In this document: positions 6,885 to 14,135 of the stretch, piece after piece
Layout of the letters: each line of letters begins with the position of its first letter
Numbering within the stretch: position 1 is the stretch's first letter
From: Peptococcaceae bacterium
Lineage (GTDB): Bacteria > Bacillota > DSM-12270 > Thermacetogeniales > Thermacetogeniaceae
Assembly: GCA_003132605.1 (NCBI GenBank)
Contig: PKYJ01000019.1
Span: 1 to 23,836, forward strand
Direction: 5' to 3'
Length of the DNA stretch: 23,836 nt
Notes under the pieces: model-generated
What the model was told of the DNA's origin: nothing
Seen by the model: only the letters and a program-made list of their open reading frames with translations
The model's database searches: none
Position numbers and translations under genes: made by a program

Positions 6885-7768
6885 TCAGCTCCCGTAACTC
6901 CGAAAGAATAGCTACAGCAATCTTCTATCTGATTGCCCTTCTGGTCTCGGTGTTGCTGGTGGCACTGATCGGCTACATATTATATCATGGCCTACGGGTG
7001 ATTAACTGGCACTTCTTGACCGCCGCTCCCCAGCCTTTTCAGGCAGGCGGCGGGATCGGCCCCGAGATCTTCAACTCCCTGATGCTGCTGATCTTGACCA
7101 TGCTCTTGACAGTCCCCCTTGGTCTGGGCGTGGGCATCTACCTGTCTGAATTTGCCAGAGAGAGCAGAATTACCAGGATAATCCGGATCTGTATCGAATC
7201 GCTGGCTTCCATGCCTTCGATCGTGATCGGGATTTTCGGATTGATGCTCTTTGTGACCATTTTAAAATGTGGTTTTTCCGTTCTCAGCGGGGTTATGGCC
7301 CTGACGGCACTCAATCTCCCGGTAATGACCAGGCTAGCTGAAGATGCCATCAAAAATGTGAGTAAAGATTTGAGGGAGGCCAGCCTGGCCCTAGGCGCCA
7401 CCCAGTGGCAGACCATCACCAACGTGGTGCTGGTGGCGGCCATCCCCGGCCTGGTGACAGGCGTCATCCTGTCTGCGGGGCGGGTTTTCGGAGAAGCGGC
7501 AGCCCTGCTCTATACGGCCGGCATCACCACGCCGGCGCTGCATTTTAACGATGTCAACCCTTTCAGCAACAACTCTCCTTTCTACCTGTTCAGGCCGGCT
7601 GAAACGCTGGCCGTCCACATCTGGAAGGTCAACAGCGAGGGCCTGAATCCCGACGCCAGCCAGATAGCCGATGGGGCGTCGGCTGTATTGATAATCATGG
7701 TGCTCCTCTTTAATCTGGTGTCCCGGTGGACAGGCAGTTGGCTTTTCAACAAAAAGACGGGACAGTAA
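6881..7768 (+). CDS. pstA: Phosphate ABC transporter permease PstA
   Basis: The protein has 295 residues with six predicted helices. Features of PstA: GGIGPEIFNSLMLLILTMLLTVPLGLGVGIYLSEFA near residue 60, SLASMPSIVIGIFGLMLFV near residue 105, and the EAA loop NVSKDLREASLALGATQWQTI near residue 165, followed by PGLVTGVILSAGRVFGEAAALLYTAG. It pairs with PstC in the high-affinity phosphate importer. It starts inside the stop of pstC (4-bp overlap). PstB (ATPase) and PhoU normally follow directly but do not: the next gene is an unrelated dehydrogenase, so the ATPase must be encoded elsewhere. Confidence 0.95.
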   Translation: MISSRNSERIATAIFYLIALLVSVLLVALIGYILYHGLRVINWHFLTAAPQPFQAGGGIGPEIFNSLMLLILTMLLTVPLGLGVGIYLSEFARESRITRIIRICIESLASMPSIVIGIFGLMLFVTILKCGFSVLSGVMALTALNLPVMTRLAEDAIKNVSKDLREASLALGATQWQTITNVVLVAAIPGLVTGVILSAGRVFGEAAALLYTAGITTPALHFNDVNPFSNNSPFYLFRPAETLAVHIWKVNSEGLNPDASQIADGASAVLIIMVLLFNLVSRWTGSWLFNKKTGQ

Positions 7769-7809
7769 TAAAACGAATCATGAATCACGGGAAGAAAGGG
7801 GAACTTCAT

Positions 7810-8856
7810 TTGGCACCGGAGCTCTTTCCTGCAAGCAATCTGTTTGACTTCGCCGGCCGGGTGTTGCAGGCGGCAGGGGTGGACGAACAGGAGAGCCGGG
7901 TAGTGGCCGACAACCTGGTCACTGCAAACCTGAGAGGGATCGACTCCCATGGTATCAGCCGCCTGCCCCTGTACATGGAGCGGCTGGAGGCCGGCCTGAT
8001 CGCTCCCCGCACCGAAGTGGAGAGAGTCCGCCAGGCGCCAGGCACTTGCGTGCTGGATGCCCATAATGGATGGGGCGCCGTGGCCGGGCTGGCCGGGATG
8101 CGGGAAGCGATCGCCAGAGCGCGCCAGGTGGGGACAGGGGTGGCGGTGGTCCGGCGCTCCAACCACTTCGGAATCGCTGCCTACTACGCCCAGGAGGCGG
8201 TGGCGGCGGGTATGATCGGGGTGGCCATGACTAACGCCTCGGCCAACATGCCCCCCTGGGGCGGGCGGCAGCCCTACTTCGGCACCAACCCGATCTGCGT
8301 GGCGGTGCCTGCGGGCAAGGAGCGTCCGGTGATCTACGACGGGGCGACCAGCGTGGTGGCCATCGGTAAGCTGGTACTGGCCGCCAAGAAGGGCGAGCAG
8401 ATACCGCCCACCTGGGCGGCGGATCAGTCTGGCCAACCCACGACCGACCCCCGGGTGGCCGTGGCCGCCGGGAACCTGCTGCCCATGGGGGGTTACAAGG
8501 GCTATGGTTTTGCCCTGATGGTGGATGTGCTGTCGGGAATCCTGGCAGGCGCCGCCTTCGGTCCCCACGTCAGTAACTTGCGGCGCCTGGATGCCCCCCA
8601 GAATGTTGGCCACTTCTTCGCCGCCCTGGACATCGGCGCCTTTACCGACCCGGCGGAGTTCCGGGGAGAGATGGAGCAACTGGTGCGGGAGATCAAGGAT
8701 TCACCCCGGGCGCCGGGCTCAGAGCGGGTCTACCTGCCCGGAGAGATCGAGTGGGAGTTCGAGGAGCGGCGCCGGCGGGAGGGGGTCCCTGTGCCCCCGG
8801 AGGTGCTGGCGGAACTGCGGCAGGTGGGGGAACGCTATAAAGTGGCGCTCGAATAA
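7810..8856 (+). CDS. Ldh2/malate-lactate dehydrogenase family oxidoreductase
   Basis: The protein has 348 residues, the usual length for the Ldh2 (YlbC/AllD/ComC) family of NAD(P)-dependent 2-hydroxyacid dehydrogenases, which have no Rossmann fold. Conserved parts are seen: LRGIDSHGISRLPLY with His47, RRSNHFGIAAYYA with the likely catalytic His119, ANMPPWGG and YFGTNPICVAVP, TTDP, and LLPMGGYKGYGFALMVDVLSG. Substrate may be malate, L-sulfolactate, ureidoglycolate or lactate; not decidable here. The TTG at 7810 was chosen because AAAGGGG lies eight bases upstream and the protein then begins like its relatives; an upstream ATG at 7780 lacks support. It occupies the place where pstB would be expected, but there is no sign that it belongs to the Pho system. 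Confidence 0.88.
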   Translation: MAPELFPASNLFDFAGRVLQAAGVDEQESRVVADNLVTANLRGIDSHGISRLPLYMERLEAGLIAPRTEVERVRQAPGTCVLDAHNGWGAVAGLAGMREAIARARQVGTGVAVVRRSNHFGIAAYYAQEAVAAGMIGVAMTNASANMPPWGGRQPYFGTNPICVAVPAGKERPVIYDGATSVVAIGKLVLAAKKGEQIPPTWAADQSGQPTTDPRVAVAAGNLLPMGGYKGYGFALMVDVLSGILAGAAFGPHVSNLRRLDAPQNVGHFFAALDIGAFTDPAEFRGEMEQLVREIKDSPRAPGSERVYLPGEIEWEFEERRRREGVPVPPEVLAELRQVGERYKVALE

Positions 8857-8962
8857 CAGAGGTCAGAGGCAAGAGGCCGCTCACGTTAGGGCCGGGACTT
8901 CTGATTCAGGTGGACGTGCATAAAGATTAGGGAGGCCCTCTTTTAAGAGAGGAGTGTTTCCT

Positions 8963-9238
8963 TTGGATAAGCCGATCGAGGCGATCCAGGCCCTGATCTT
9001 TATGTCGGTGGTGGTGGAGCTGCTGCTCGCCATCTTTCAAAAGTTTGTCAGCAAGCAGGCGGGCCATCTGATGGTGGTCGTGTTCGGAGTCGCCCTCTGC
9101 TTTGCTTATCAGGTTGGCATCTTCACCAGCCTTGGCCTCGTGACCAAATACCCCTTTGTGGATTACCTGATCTCCGGGATCATCATCTCTCAGGGCTCCA
9201 ACGCCCTCTCCCAGTTGTTCAATCTGCGGCACAAATAA
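8963..9238 (+). CDS. Small hydrophobic membrane protein of unknown function
   Basis: I do not recognise this 91-residue protein. It has two or three predicted membrane segments: AIQALIFMSVVVELLLAIF, MVVVFGVALCFAYQVGIF, and YLISGIIISQGSNALSQLF. The C terminus is short and basic (NLRHK). Holin-like or small accessory membrane proteins have this layout, but no motif supports either. The start is taken as TTG at 8963, about nine bases after AGAGAGGAG; a GTG at 8954 overlaps that Shine-Dalgarno sequence. The gene lies about 100 bp after the Ldh2 gene, in a gap holding an inverted CCTCTGACCTCTG-like repeat fragment. Confidence 0.7.
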   Translation: MDKPIEAIQALIFMSVVVELLLAIFQKFVSKQAGHLMVVVFGVALCFAYQVGIFTSLGLVTKYPFVDYLISGIIISQGSNALSQLFNLRHK

Positions 9239-9346
9239 GCCGGTGTTTGTTCAACTGGGTCTTGGTTCATCTGTGATAAATGGCAGTATCGGCAACGCCC
9301 GCCTTAGCATGCATTCTCCCGGCGCTCGATGAGACAAACAAAAAGA

Positions 9347-9487
9347 TTAATCACCATTACTTGTTAAGGCAATGAGCATTAATTCATTGTGCTTCTTGAT
9401 CTCGCCCCGTGCCGCGCTTTCGTTGACACTCTCCCAGAAATCGGGTAAGCTAAAACCGTTCATAAAAGCAGGTTTTGGATCTGACAT
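9347..9487 (-). CDS. Candidate 46-residue small ORF in an AT-rich gap
   Basis: The 383-nt gap between 9239 and 9621 is clearly richer in A+T than its surroundings and has no large gene. On the minus strand, ATG at 9487 opens a 46-codon frame ending at TAA (9347-9349). The product starts MSDPKPAF, has a probable amphipathic helix (LPDFWESVNESAARGEIKKH), then ELMLIALTSNGD. No Shine-Dalgarno sequence is visible, and a stop codon sits three codons upstream. It could be a real small protein, the remnant of a decayed gene, or chance. I cannot assign it to a family. Confidence 0.25.
   Translation of the reverse strand: MSDPKPAFMNGFSLPDFWESVNESAARGEIKKHNELMLIALTSNGD
9423..9451 (+). promoter_or_regulatory. 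Predicted sigma-A promoter upstream of the CvpA-like gene
   Basis: TTGACA (9423-9428) is followed after 17 bp by TAAGCT (9446-9451). Transcription would start near 9458, leaving a leader of about 165 nt before the CvpA-like gene. The -35 is perfect and the -10 only fair (4 of 6). It overlaps the opposite-strand small ORF. Confidence 0.45.
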
Positions 9488-9621
9488 GGCAAATTACAAA
9501 CAAATTTTCGCTGGCCTAACTCACGACTGAAGTCACGAGCGTGCGGCCATCAGAGCATCAACTCCGGAACGTGGAAAGTGCTTTTAGCATCCAAACTGTG
9601 AACAGGGAGAGGTGGCGAGAG

Positions 9622-10326
9622 ATGACCTTAAATTGGATCGATGTGGTCATTCTGCTGATTCTTTTGGCAGGAGCCTGGCAGGGCTTCTGCCGCGGCCTGA
9701 TCCTCACCTCAGGCAGACTACTCGGTTTTCTCGGGGGCATCTGGCTGGCCGGGCGCTACTACCTCACTGCGGCCCAGTTCCTCGGGGTGCAACTAGGTCT
9801 GGACAAGCTGTTCGCCGGGATTCTGGCCCCCTTTACCGCCAACATTCCGGCCGCCATACCAACTATCGAGCTCTTCGGTTCGGGATCGTCCAACGGCTTT
9901 CCCCCCTCCCTATGGGTGCCGGTGAGCAACGCCCAGGCGGGTATCTACGGTTCCGGAATGGCCCAGTCACTGGCTCTCGTCATCGTCGAGGTGATCGCCT
10001 TTTTGCTGATCATGGTCCTGGTGAGTTACCTGGTCATGGTCCTGGCCTCCTTTTTGTCCAGAGCTGTCCATCTCCTGATGCTGGGCTGTCTCGACCGCCT
10101 TGGCGGGGTGGGCATCGGCCTTGCTACCAGGGTGTTGGAGTTGGTGGTGGTCATCGGACTACTGACCCCGGTTGTGCTGGGCTTGTCCATGGGGATTCCG
10201 GAACGGGGAGGCCTGCTGCAGTCCTTTTCCCAGGCCTGGCACAGGTCGGTGCTGATCTCGTTATTCAACGGTACCTGGAATACGATGGTGGCGCCAGCCC
10301 TGAAGAGCCTCGTCCAGATGATCTGA
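9622..10326 (+). CDS. CvpA family membrane protein
   Basis: The protein has 234 residues. It begins MTLNWIDVVILLILLAGAWQGFCRG, the signature opening of CvpA/colicin V production-like proteins (D-x-x-I/V-L-x-x-L-x-x-x-x-x-G-x-x-x-G). Four membrane segments follow, with LVIVEVIAFLLIMVLVSYLVM near residue 120 and a GxxxRVLELVVVIGLL segment near residue 170. The family is a poorly understood inner-membrane group. The ATG at 9622 follows GGGAGAGGTGG; the frame is open further upstream but that part does not resemble the family. Spacing to selD (73 nt) allows a shared transcript, but selD has its own strong ribosome-binding site. Confidence 0.82.
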   Translation: MTLNWIDVVILLILLAGAWQGFCRGLILTSGRLLGFLGGIWLAGRYYLTAAQFLGVQLGLDKLFAGILAPFTANIPAAIPTIELFGSGSSNGFPPSLWVPVSNAQAGIYGSGMAQSLALVIVEVIAFLLIMVLVSYLVMVLASFLSRAVHLLMLGCLDRLGGVGIGLATRVLELVVVIGLLTPVVLGLSMGIPERGGLLQSFSQAWHRSVLISLFNGTWNTMVAPALKSLVQMI

Positions 10327-10399
10327 GCGGCAGTAATCGTGAGAAGCAATCATGTGTGTCTTATTGAGAAGTGAAGTGGGACGCAGGGAGGTGATAGGG

Positions 10400-11494
10400 A
10401 TGCGGGAACATGAGCGGACATCGTCCTCAGGGCAGGCCCTGGGGCATCAGCAACCACTCAGGCTGACCCAATACGCCAAGGCGGCAGGCTGAGCAGCCAA
10501 ACTGGGGCCGGGCGCCCTGGCGGAGATTCTGAAACACCTGCCCAAGTTCGAACATCCGGACCTCCTGGTAGGCTATGGCGTGCCCGATGATGCTGGAGTT
10601 TACCGGCTGAGTCCCGACCTGGCCCTGGTGCAGACGGTGGACTTCTTCACCCCGGTGGTGGACGATCCCTACACCTTCGGCCAGGTAGCCGCCGCCAATG
10701 CCCTGAGCGACATTTATGCCATGGGTGCGGCGCCCCTGACCGCCTTGAACCTGGTGGCTTTCCCTATCTGCACCCTGGGAGTGCCTGTCCTGCAGGAGAT
10801 CCTGCGGGGGGGCTGCGACAAGGTGGCCGAGGCCGGGGCGGTGATCCTGGGCGGGCATTCCATCGAGGACGATGAGCCCAAATACGGGCTGGCCGTCACC
10901 GGTGTCGTGCACCCGGACCGGATTGTCACCAACCAGGGAGCAAGGCCCGGGGATTGGCTGGTCCTCACCAAACCCCTGGGTACAGGGGTGTTGGCCACTG
11001 CCCTCAAGGCCGGATTGTTGGATACGGAGACGGAACGTTTACTGGGAGAAACTATGGCAACGCTGAACGCCGGGGCGTCCCGGGCGATGCTACGGGTTGG
11101 CGTGAGCGCCTGTACCGATATCACCGGCTTCGGCCTGCTGGGACATTTGAGGGAACTGGCTTTCAACAGCAAGGTGGACCTGGAGGTCGACGCCACTGCC
11201 GTGACCTACCTGCCCCAGGCCCGAAAACTGGCCGGACAGGGGATCATCCCGGCCGGGGCATACAACAACCGGGAGCACCTGGCGCCCTACGTGGAAGTGC
11301 TAGGGACGGTAAACGCCGCAGAGCAGGATCTGCTGTACGACCCGCAAACCTCCGGGGGGCTGCTGCTGGTGGTGGACGAAAACAGGAAAGAGGAGTTGTT
11401 GACGGCCCTGCGCCAGGAGGGAATCAGGCGTCCCGGTGTCATTGGCCGGGTGCTTGGCAGCGGTACCGGCAAGATTGTGATCAGAGGGGTGTAG
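10400..11494 (+). CDS. selD: Selenide, water dikinase, selenocysteine-containing
   Basis: The gene runs from ATG 10400 (after AGGGAGGTG) through an in-frame TGA at 10490-10492 to TAG at 11492-11494: 364 residues with Sec31. The context of the TGA is LTQYAKAAG-U-AAKLGPG, the SelD active site in which U or C is followed three residues later by the essential Lys (Lys34 here). Further family motifs include VGYGVPDDAGVYRL, QTVDFFTPVVDDPYTFGQVAAANALSDIYAMGA, GGHSIEDDEPKYGL, TDITGFGLLGH and DPQTSGGLLLVV. SelD makes selenophosphate from selenide and ATP for Sec-tRNA and selenouridine synthesis. A conventional call would start at GTG 10580 and lose the active site. A bSECIS-like hairpin follows the TGA, and yedF is next. 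Confidence 0.95.
10502..10520 (+). promoter_or_regulatory. Candidate bacterial SECIS element in selD
   Basis: CTGGGGC (10502-10508) pairs with GCCCTGG (10514-10520) over seven positions, two of them G-U, with a five-base loop CGGGC that contains exposed G residues near its 5' side. The loop starts 17 nt after the UGA, at the near end of the distance range for bacterial SECIS elements bound by SelB. The hairpin is within the coding sequence (codons for AAKLGPGALAE). Confidence 0.6.
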
Positions 11495-11608
11495 CAGGAA
11501 GCACTTCGTGCACCATTCGGGATCAGAGGGATTGAGAATTGGACATCCGAATCAGAGATACAGATGGATAGTGCAGTTAACGTCAAAGGCTAAACTGGGG
11601 GATGCGAA

Positions 11609-12196
11609 GTGGAACAGCAATCTGATATGGTCGACGTGCGCGGCCTAGCCTGCCCACAGCCGGTGATCCTGACGCGTCAGGCCCTGGAGCGGTCTGGGCA
11701 GGATAGGATCACCGCGGTCGCCGACAACGAGACAGCCCGGGACAATATTGTGAAGATGGCCCGGTCGCTCTCCTGCGGGGTGGAAGTGGACCAGCGGGGA
11801 GACGACTTTTACATCGCTATCACCAAGACGGAGGATTTCGGCGCCGCCCTGGAGCCCCAGGAGAATTTGCTGTTTCTGGTGGCCTCGGATAGCCTGGGCC
11901 GCGGCAGTGAAGACCTGGGGAGACTGCTGATGAAGAACCTCTTCTACACCATGTCGGAGCAAGGCGGCTTGGGGAAAGTGATCATCTTTATCAACAGCGG
12001 GATCAAGCTGGCCTGCACCGGGTCGCCGGCCCTAGATTTCCTGTTCGAGCTTCAGCAGGACGGGGCCGAGATCTTCGCCTGCGGCACTTGTCTTGACTAC
12101 TTCAAGCTCAAGGACCAGTTGAGCGTAGGCCAGGTCACCAACATGTACACCATCCTGGATTATCTGCAGAAAGTGCCCCGGGTCATCTACCTGTAA
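11609..12196 (+). CDS. yedF: Selenium metabolism protein YedF (TusA-DsrE fusion)
   Basis: The 195-residue protein combines an N-terminal TusA/SirA-like domain (VDVRGLACPQPVILTRQAL, residues 8-26, with the CPQP motif) and a C-terminal DsrE-like domain with IKLACTGSPALDFLFELQQ and CGTCLDYFKLKDQL. This two-domain form is the YedF protein found next to selD in selenium-using organisms. It is thought to handle persulfide- or selenium-bound cysteines; the exact reaction is not established. The conserved Cys residues of both domains are present. Start GTG at 11609, after a GGGGG stretch. The gap to selD is 114 nt with no recognised element. Confidence 0.92.
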   Translation: MEQQSDMVDVRGLACPQPVILTRQALERSGQDRITAVADNETARDNIVKMARSLSCGVEVDQRGDDFYIAITKTEDFGAALEPQENLLFLVASDSLGRGSEDLGRLLMKNLFYTMSEQGGLGKVIIFINSGIKLACTGSPALDFLFELQQDGAEIFACGTCLDYFKLKDQLSVGQVTNMYTILDYLQKVPRVIYL

Positions 12197-12237
12197 TACA
12201 TCCGACGACCGACGGCTATGGGGAAGGGTGAAGCGAT

Positions 12238-12792
12238 ATGCTCAGACTGCTCAACTTCTGGATCCTCCTCATCGCATTCCTGAACAGCAATATCCAGGTT
12301 TACGGCGTCAAGGTCATCAGGATCCTGCTCATCGTCGTGGGCCTGATACTGACAGAGAAAGTTGGCAACCGGCTGATCAGCGGTCTTATGGGCCGAATTC
12401 CCGGGACCTGGCACGAGCGTCGCATCAAGACGCTGCGCGGCGTGATCCAGAACCTGTTGCGCTATGCTCTCTACTTCGTCGGGGCAATTATGATCCTGTC
12501 GGAATTGAACGTGGATACCCGCTCGATACTGGCGGGGGTCGGGATCATCGGCCTGGCCGCCGGCATCGGAGCCCAGAACCTGGTGCGGGACGTGGTCACC
12601 GGGTTCTTCATCCTGTTCGAGGACCAGTTTGCGGTGGGCGACTACGTAAATATCGCCGGGGTCACGGGGACGGTCGAAGACATGGGGCTGCGGGTGACCA
12701 AGGTCCGGGAGGCGACCGGCGACTTGCACATCATCTCCAACGGGGAGATCAAGCAGGTGGTACGCCTGCACACACCGAGGGATGACGAATGA
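12238..12792 (+). CDS. Short MscS-family mechanosensitive channel
   Basis: The 184-residue protein has two or three N-terminal membrane segments, then the pore helix and beta domain of MscS: DTRSILAGVGIIGLAAGIGAQNLVRDVVTGFFILFEDQFAVGDYV (about residues 90-135), with the Gly/Ala-rich TM3 pattern, followed by VTGTVEDMGLRVTKVREATGDLHIISNGEI. It stops about fifteen residues later (VRLHTPRDDE). The C-terminal alpha/beta cage domain of about 90-100 residues is missing. The stop codon overlaps the next ATG by four bases. Function as an osmotic release valve is likely only if the short form still assembles. Confidence 0.85.
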   Translation: MLRLLNFWILLIAFLNSNIQVYGVKVIRILLIVVGLILTEKVGNRLISGLMGRIPGTWHERRIKTLRGVIQNLLRYALYFVGAIMILSELNVDTRSILAGVGIIGLAAGIGAQNLVRDVVTGFFILFEDQFAVGDYVNIAGVTGTVEDMGLRVTKVREATGDLHIISNGEIKQVVRLHTPRDDE

Positions 12793-13019
12793 TGCCTACG
12801 GTGCGGTACAGCTTGGGTGATGTGGTGCGCATGAAGAAGCAGCATCCCTGCGGCAGTTTTGAATGGGAGATCCTGAGGGTGGGGATGGACTTCCGCATCC
12901 GTTGCCTGAAGTGCGGGCGGATGGTGATGCTGCCGCGCCCGAAGTTCGAAAAAAGCGTGAAGGCGTTGGTGAAGTCTGCCATCCCCGAAGCGACCACCGG
13001 TGATAATAGCAGTCAGTAG
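12789..13019 (+). CDS. DUF951 family protein (YyzM-like)
   Basis: This small protein of 76 residues has the DUF951 pattern: LGDVVRMKKQHPCGS, WEILRVGMDFRIRCLKCGR and VMLPRPKFEKSVK. HPCG and CLKCG hold three Cys that could bind zinc. Function unknown; the family is often found near the rpsF-ssb-rpsR genes in Firmicutes. ATGATG gives two adjacent start codons (12789 and 12792); the first overlaps the stop of the mscS-like gene, so translation is probably coupled. The C-terminal tail (TTGDNSSQ) is polar and unconserved. Confidence 0.88.
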   Translation: MMPTVRYSLGDVVRMKKQHPCGSFEWEILRVGMDFRIRCLKCGRMVMLPRPKFEKSVKALVKSAIPEATTGDNSSQ

Positions 13020-13052
13020 TTGGTTGCAACTATCAACCGGGCAACTAAATAG

Positions 13053-13082
13053 TTGTTTTCCGGTGGCAGGATGTGCTATCAT
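13053..13082 (+). promoter_or_regulatory. Predicted rpsF operon promoter
   Basis: TTGTTT (13053-13058), an 18-bp spacer and TATCAT (13077-13082), with TGC directly before the -10 (extended -10). It begins about 35 bp after the DUF951 stop codon. A small inverted repeat, CAACT/AGTTG (13042-13046/13051-13055), overlaps the -35 region. Confidence 0.5.
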
Positions 13083-13093
13083 GTTATCGTATA

Positions 13094-13134
13094 TCCCTGC
13101 CCCCACGCTTGTGGGGGCCGTCAGTCCAAAGGGA
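13094..13134 (+). promoter_or_regulatory. Candidate S6:S18 ribosomal-protein leader of rpsF
   Basis: Stem 1 is TCCCT (13094-13098) with AGGGA (13130-13134). Stem 2 is CCCCCAC (13100-13106) with GTGGGGG (13111-13117), loop GCTT. The 3' side between the stems begins with CCG (13118-13120). The S6:S18 leader known upstream of rpsF in many bacteria has a hairpin with a conserved CCG on the 3' side that imitates the 16S rRNA site. The AGGGA arm overlaps the Shine-Dalgarno sequence, offering a simple repression mechanism. It could instead be an attenuator hairpin. Confidence 0.5.
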
Positions 13135-13147
13135 GGAGGTGTGTAAT

Positions 13148-13438
13148 TTGCACGCCTACGAGCTGCTGTTCATCCTCAAGCCAGATCTTGAGGATGAGGC
13201 AACCACAGCCGCCATCGACAAGTATGTCAATTTGATCCAGCAGAACCAGGGCGCCGTCGAGCAGGTCAGCCGGTGGGGTAAGAAGCGGTTGGCCTACGAG
13301 ATCCGGGACTTCAGGGATGGTTTCTATACCCTGATCCAGTTCCAGGGCGTCTCTGCTACTATTAAGGAGCTGGACCGGTTGATGAGGTTGGCGGATGAGG
13401 TGCTGCGGCATATGATCATGCGTAAAGACGCCGCTTGA
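13148..13438 (+). CDS. rpsF: 30S ribosomal protein S6
   Basis: The 96-residue protein has the S6 fold and motifs: HAYELLFILKPDLEDEATTAAIDKY at the N terminus, GRW-like SRWGKKRLAYEIRDFRDGFYTLIQFQ in the middle, and ELDRLMRLADEVLRHMIMRKD at the C terminus. It binds 16S rRNA with S18 in the 30S platform. TTG at 13148 was chosen because GGGAGGAGGTGTG lies seven to ten bases upstream and the product then starts exactly like other S6 proteins; a longer frame opens upstream through the leader hairpin but is not coding. First gene of the rpsF-ssb-rpsR cluster. Confidence 0.95.
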   Translation: MHAYELLFILKPDLEDEATTAAIDKYVNLIQQNQGAVEQVSRWGKKRLAYEIRDFRDGFYTLIQFQGVSATIKELDRLMRLADEVLRHMIMRKDAA

Positions 13439-13482
13439 TGACAGAGGTCATCCGGCATCTGTTTCCGCAGGGAGGGTAAGCT

Positions 13483-13911
13483 GTGCTGAACAGGATTGTG
13501 TTGATCGGAAGATTGACCAGGGAGCCGGAATTGCGCTTTACATCCACGGGGACGGCGGTGGCCAATTTTACCCTCGCCGTCGACCGGCAGCGTCCTAACA
13601 GCCAGGGTGAGCGAGAGGCGGATTTCATCAGGATCATCGTCTGGGGGAAGCAGGCCGAGACCTGCTCCAACTACCTGGGCAAGGGCCGCCTGGTGGCGGT
13701 AGACGGACGCCTGCAGATCAGCAAATACCAGGACAAGGAAGGACAGAGCCGTACCTCTGCGGAAGTGGTGGCAGAGAACGTCAGGTTTCTCGACCGCCCG
13801 CGTGAGGGTGCCGGAGCTGTGCCGGGAGTGCCGGCGGTCGATGCGGGCAATGATTTTCCGCCCGGCGATTTCGGCGATGGTGGATTTGGCAGTGAGGAGC
13901 CCCCGTTCTGA
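13483..13911 (+). CDS. ssb: Single-stranded DNA-binding protein
   Basis: The 142-residue protein starts MLNRIVLIGRLTREPELRFTSTGTAVANFTLAVDR, the OB-fold opening of bacterial SSB, continues with ADFIRIIVWGKQAETCSNYLGKGRLVAVDGRLQ, and has a Gly/acidic linker ending in GSEEPPF, the conserved acidic tip (usually D-D-x-P-F) that recruits replication and repair proteins. Start GTG at 13483, with GCAGGGAGGG upstream. It lies 44 nt after rpsF. Confidence 0.96.
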   Translation: MLNRIVLIGRLTREPELRFTSTGTAVANFTLAVDRQRPNSQGEREADFIRIIVWGKQAETCSNYLGKGRLVAVDGRLQISKYQDKEGQSRTSAEVVAENVRFLDRPREGAGAVPGVPAVDAGNDFPPGDFGDGGFGSEEPPF

Positions 13912-13956
13912 TTGGCGGCGCTTGCCCGAACCCCGGGCACTATCGCTGTGGTTAAG

Positions 13957-14035
13957 AGACGGGCCGTCGGTGGCGCCGGTACGCTTGTGCTAAAGACGCT
14001 TCCAGGCTGAACCAGGGGCCGTCTGATGCGCCACC
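13957..14035 (+). repeat. Interleaved inverted repeats in the ssb-rpsR gap
   Basis: The 224-nt gap between ssb and rpsR has no gene. AGACGGGCC (13957-13965) can pair with GGCCGTCT (14017-14024, one bulged G), and GGTGGCGC (13969-13976) with GCGCCACC (14028-14035). The order is A-B-A'-B', so the two helices form either a pseudoknot or alternatives. Further on, AGGC-TTCG-GCCT near 14060 is a small UUCG hairpin, and TCGAACATCGA at 14108-14118 is a copy of the dispersed TCGAA repeat, just before the rpsR ribosome-binding site. Confidence 0.4.
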
Positions 14036-14135
14036 ACCTATTCTAAAACAAGACTAGCAGGCTTCGGCCTTGGAAGTTTAAAAAACAGGAGGTGTCGCCC
14101 GGCCTTCTCGAACATCGAAAGGGCCAGGTGGAAAC

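Noticed and set aside
10580..11494. selD as a 304-residue gene starting at GTG 10580
   Set aside because: It lacks the active-site region and a ribosome-binding site; the upstream in-frame ATG with a strong Shine-Dalgarno and TGA as Sec gives the complete family sequence.
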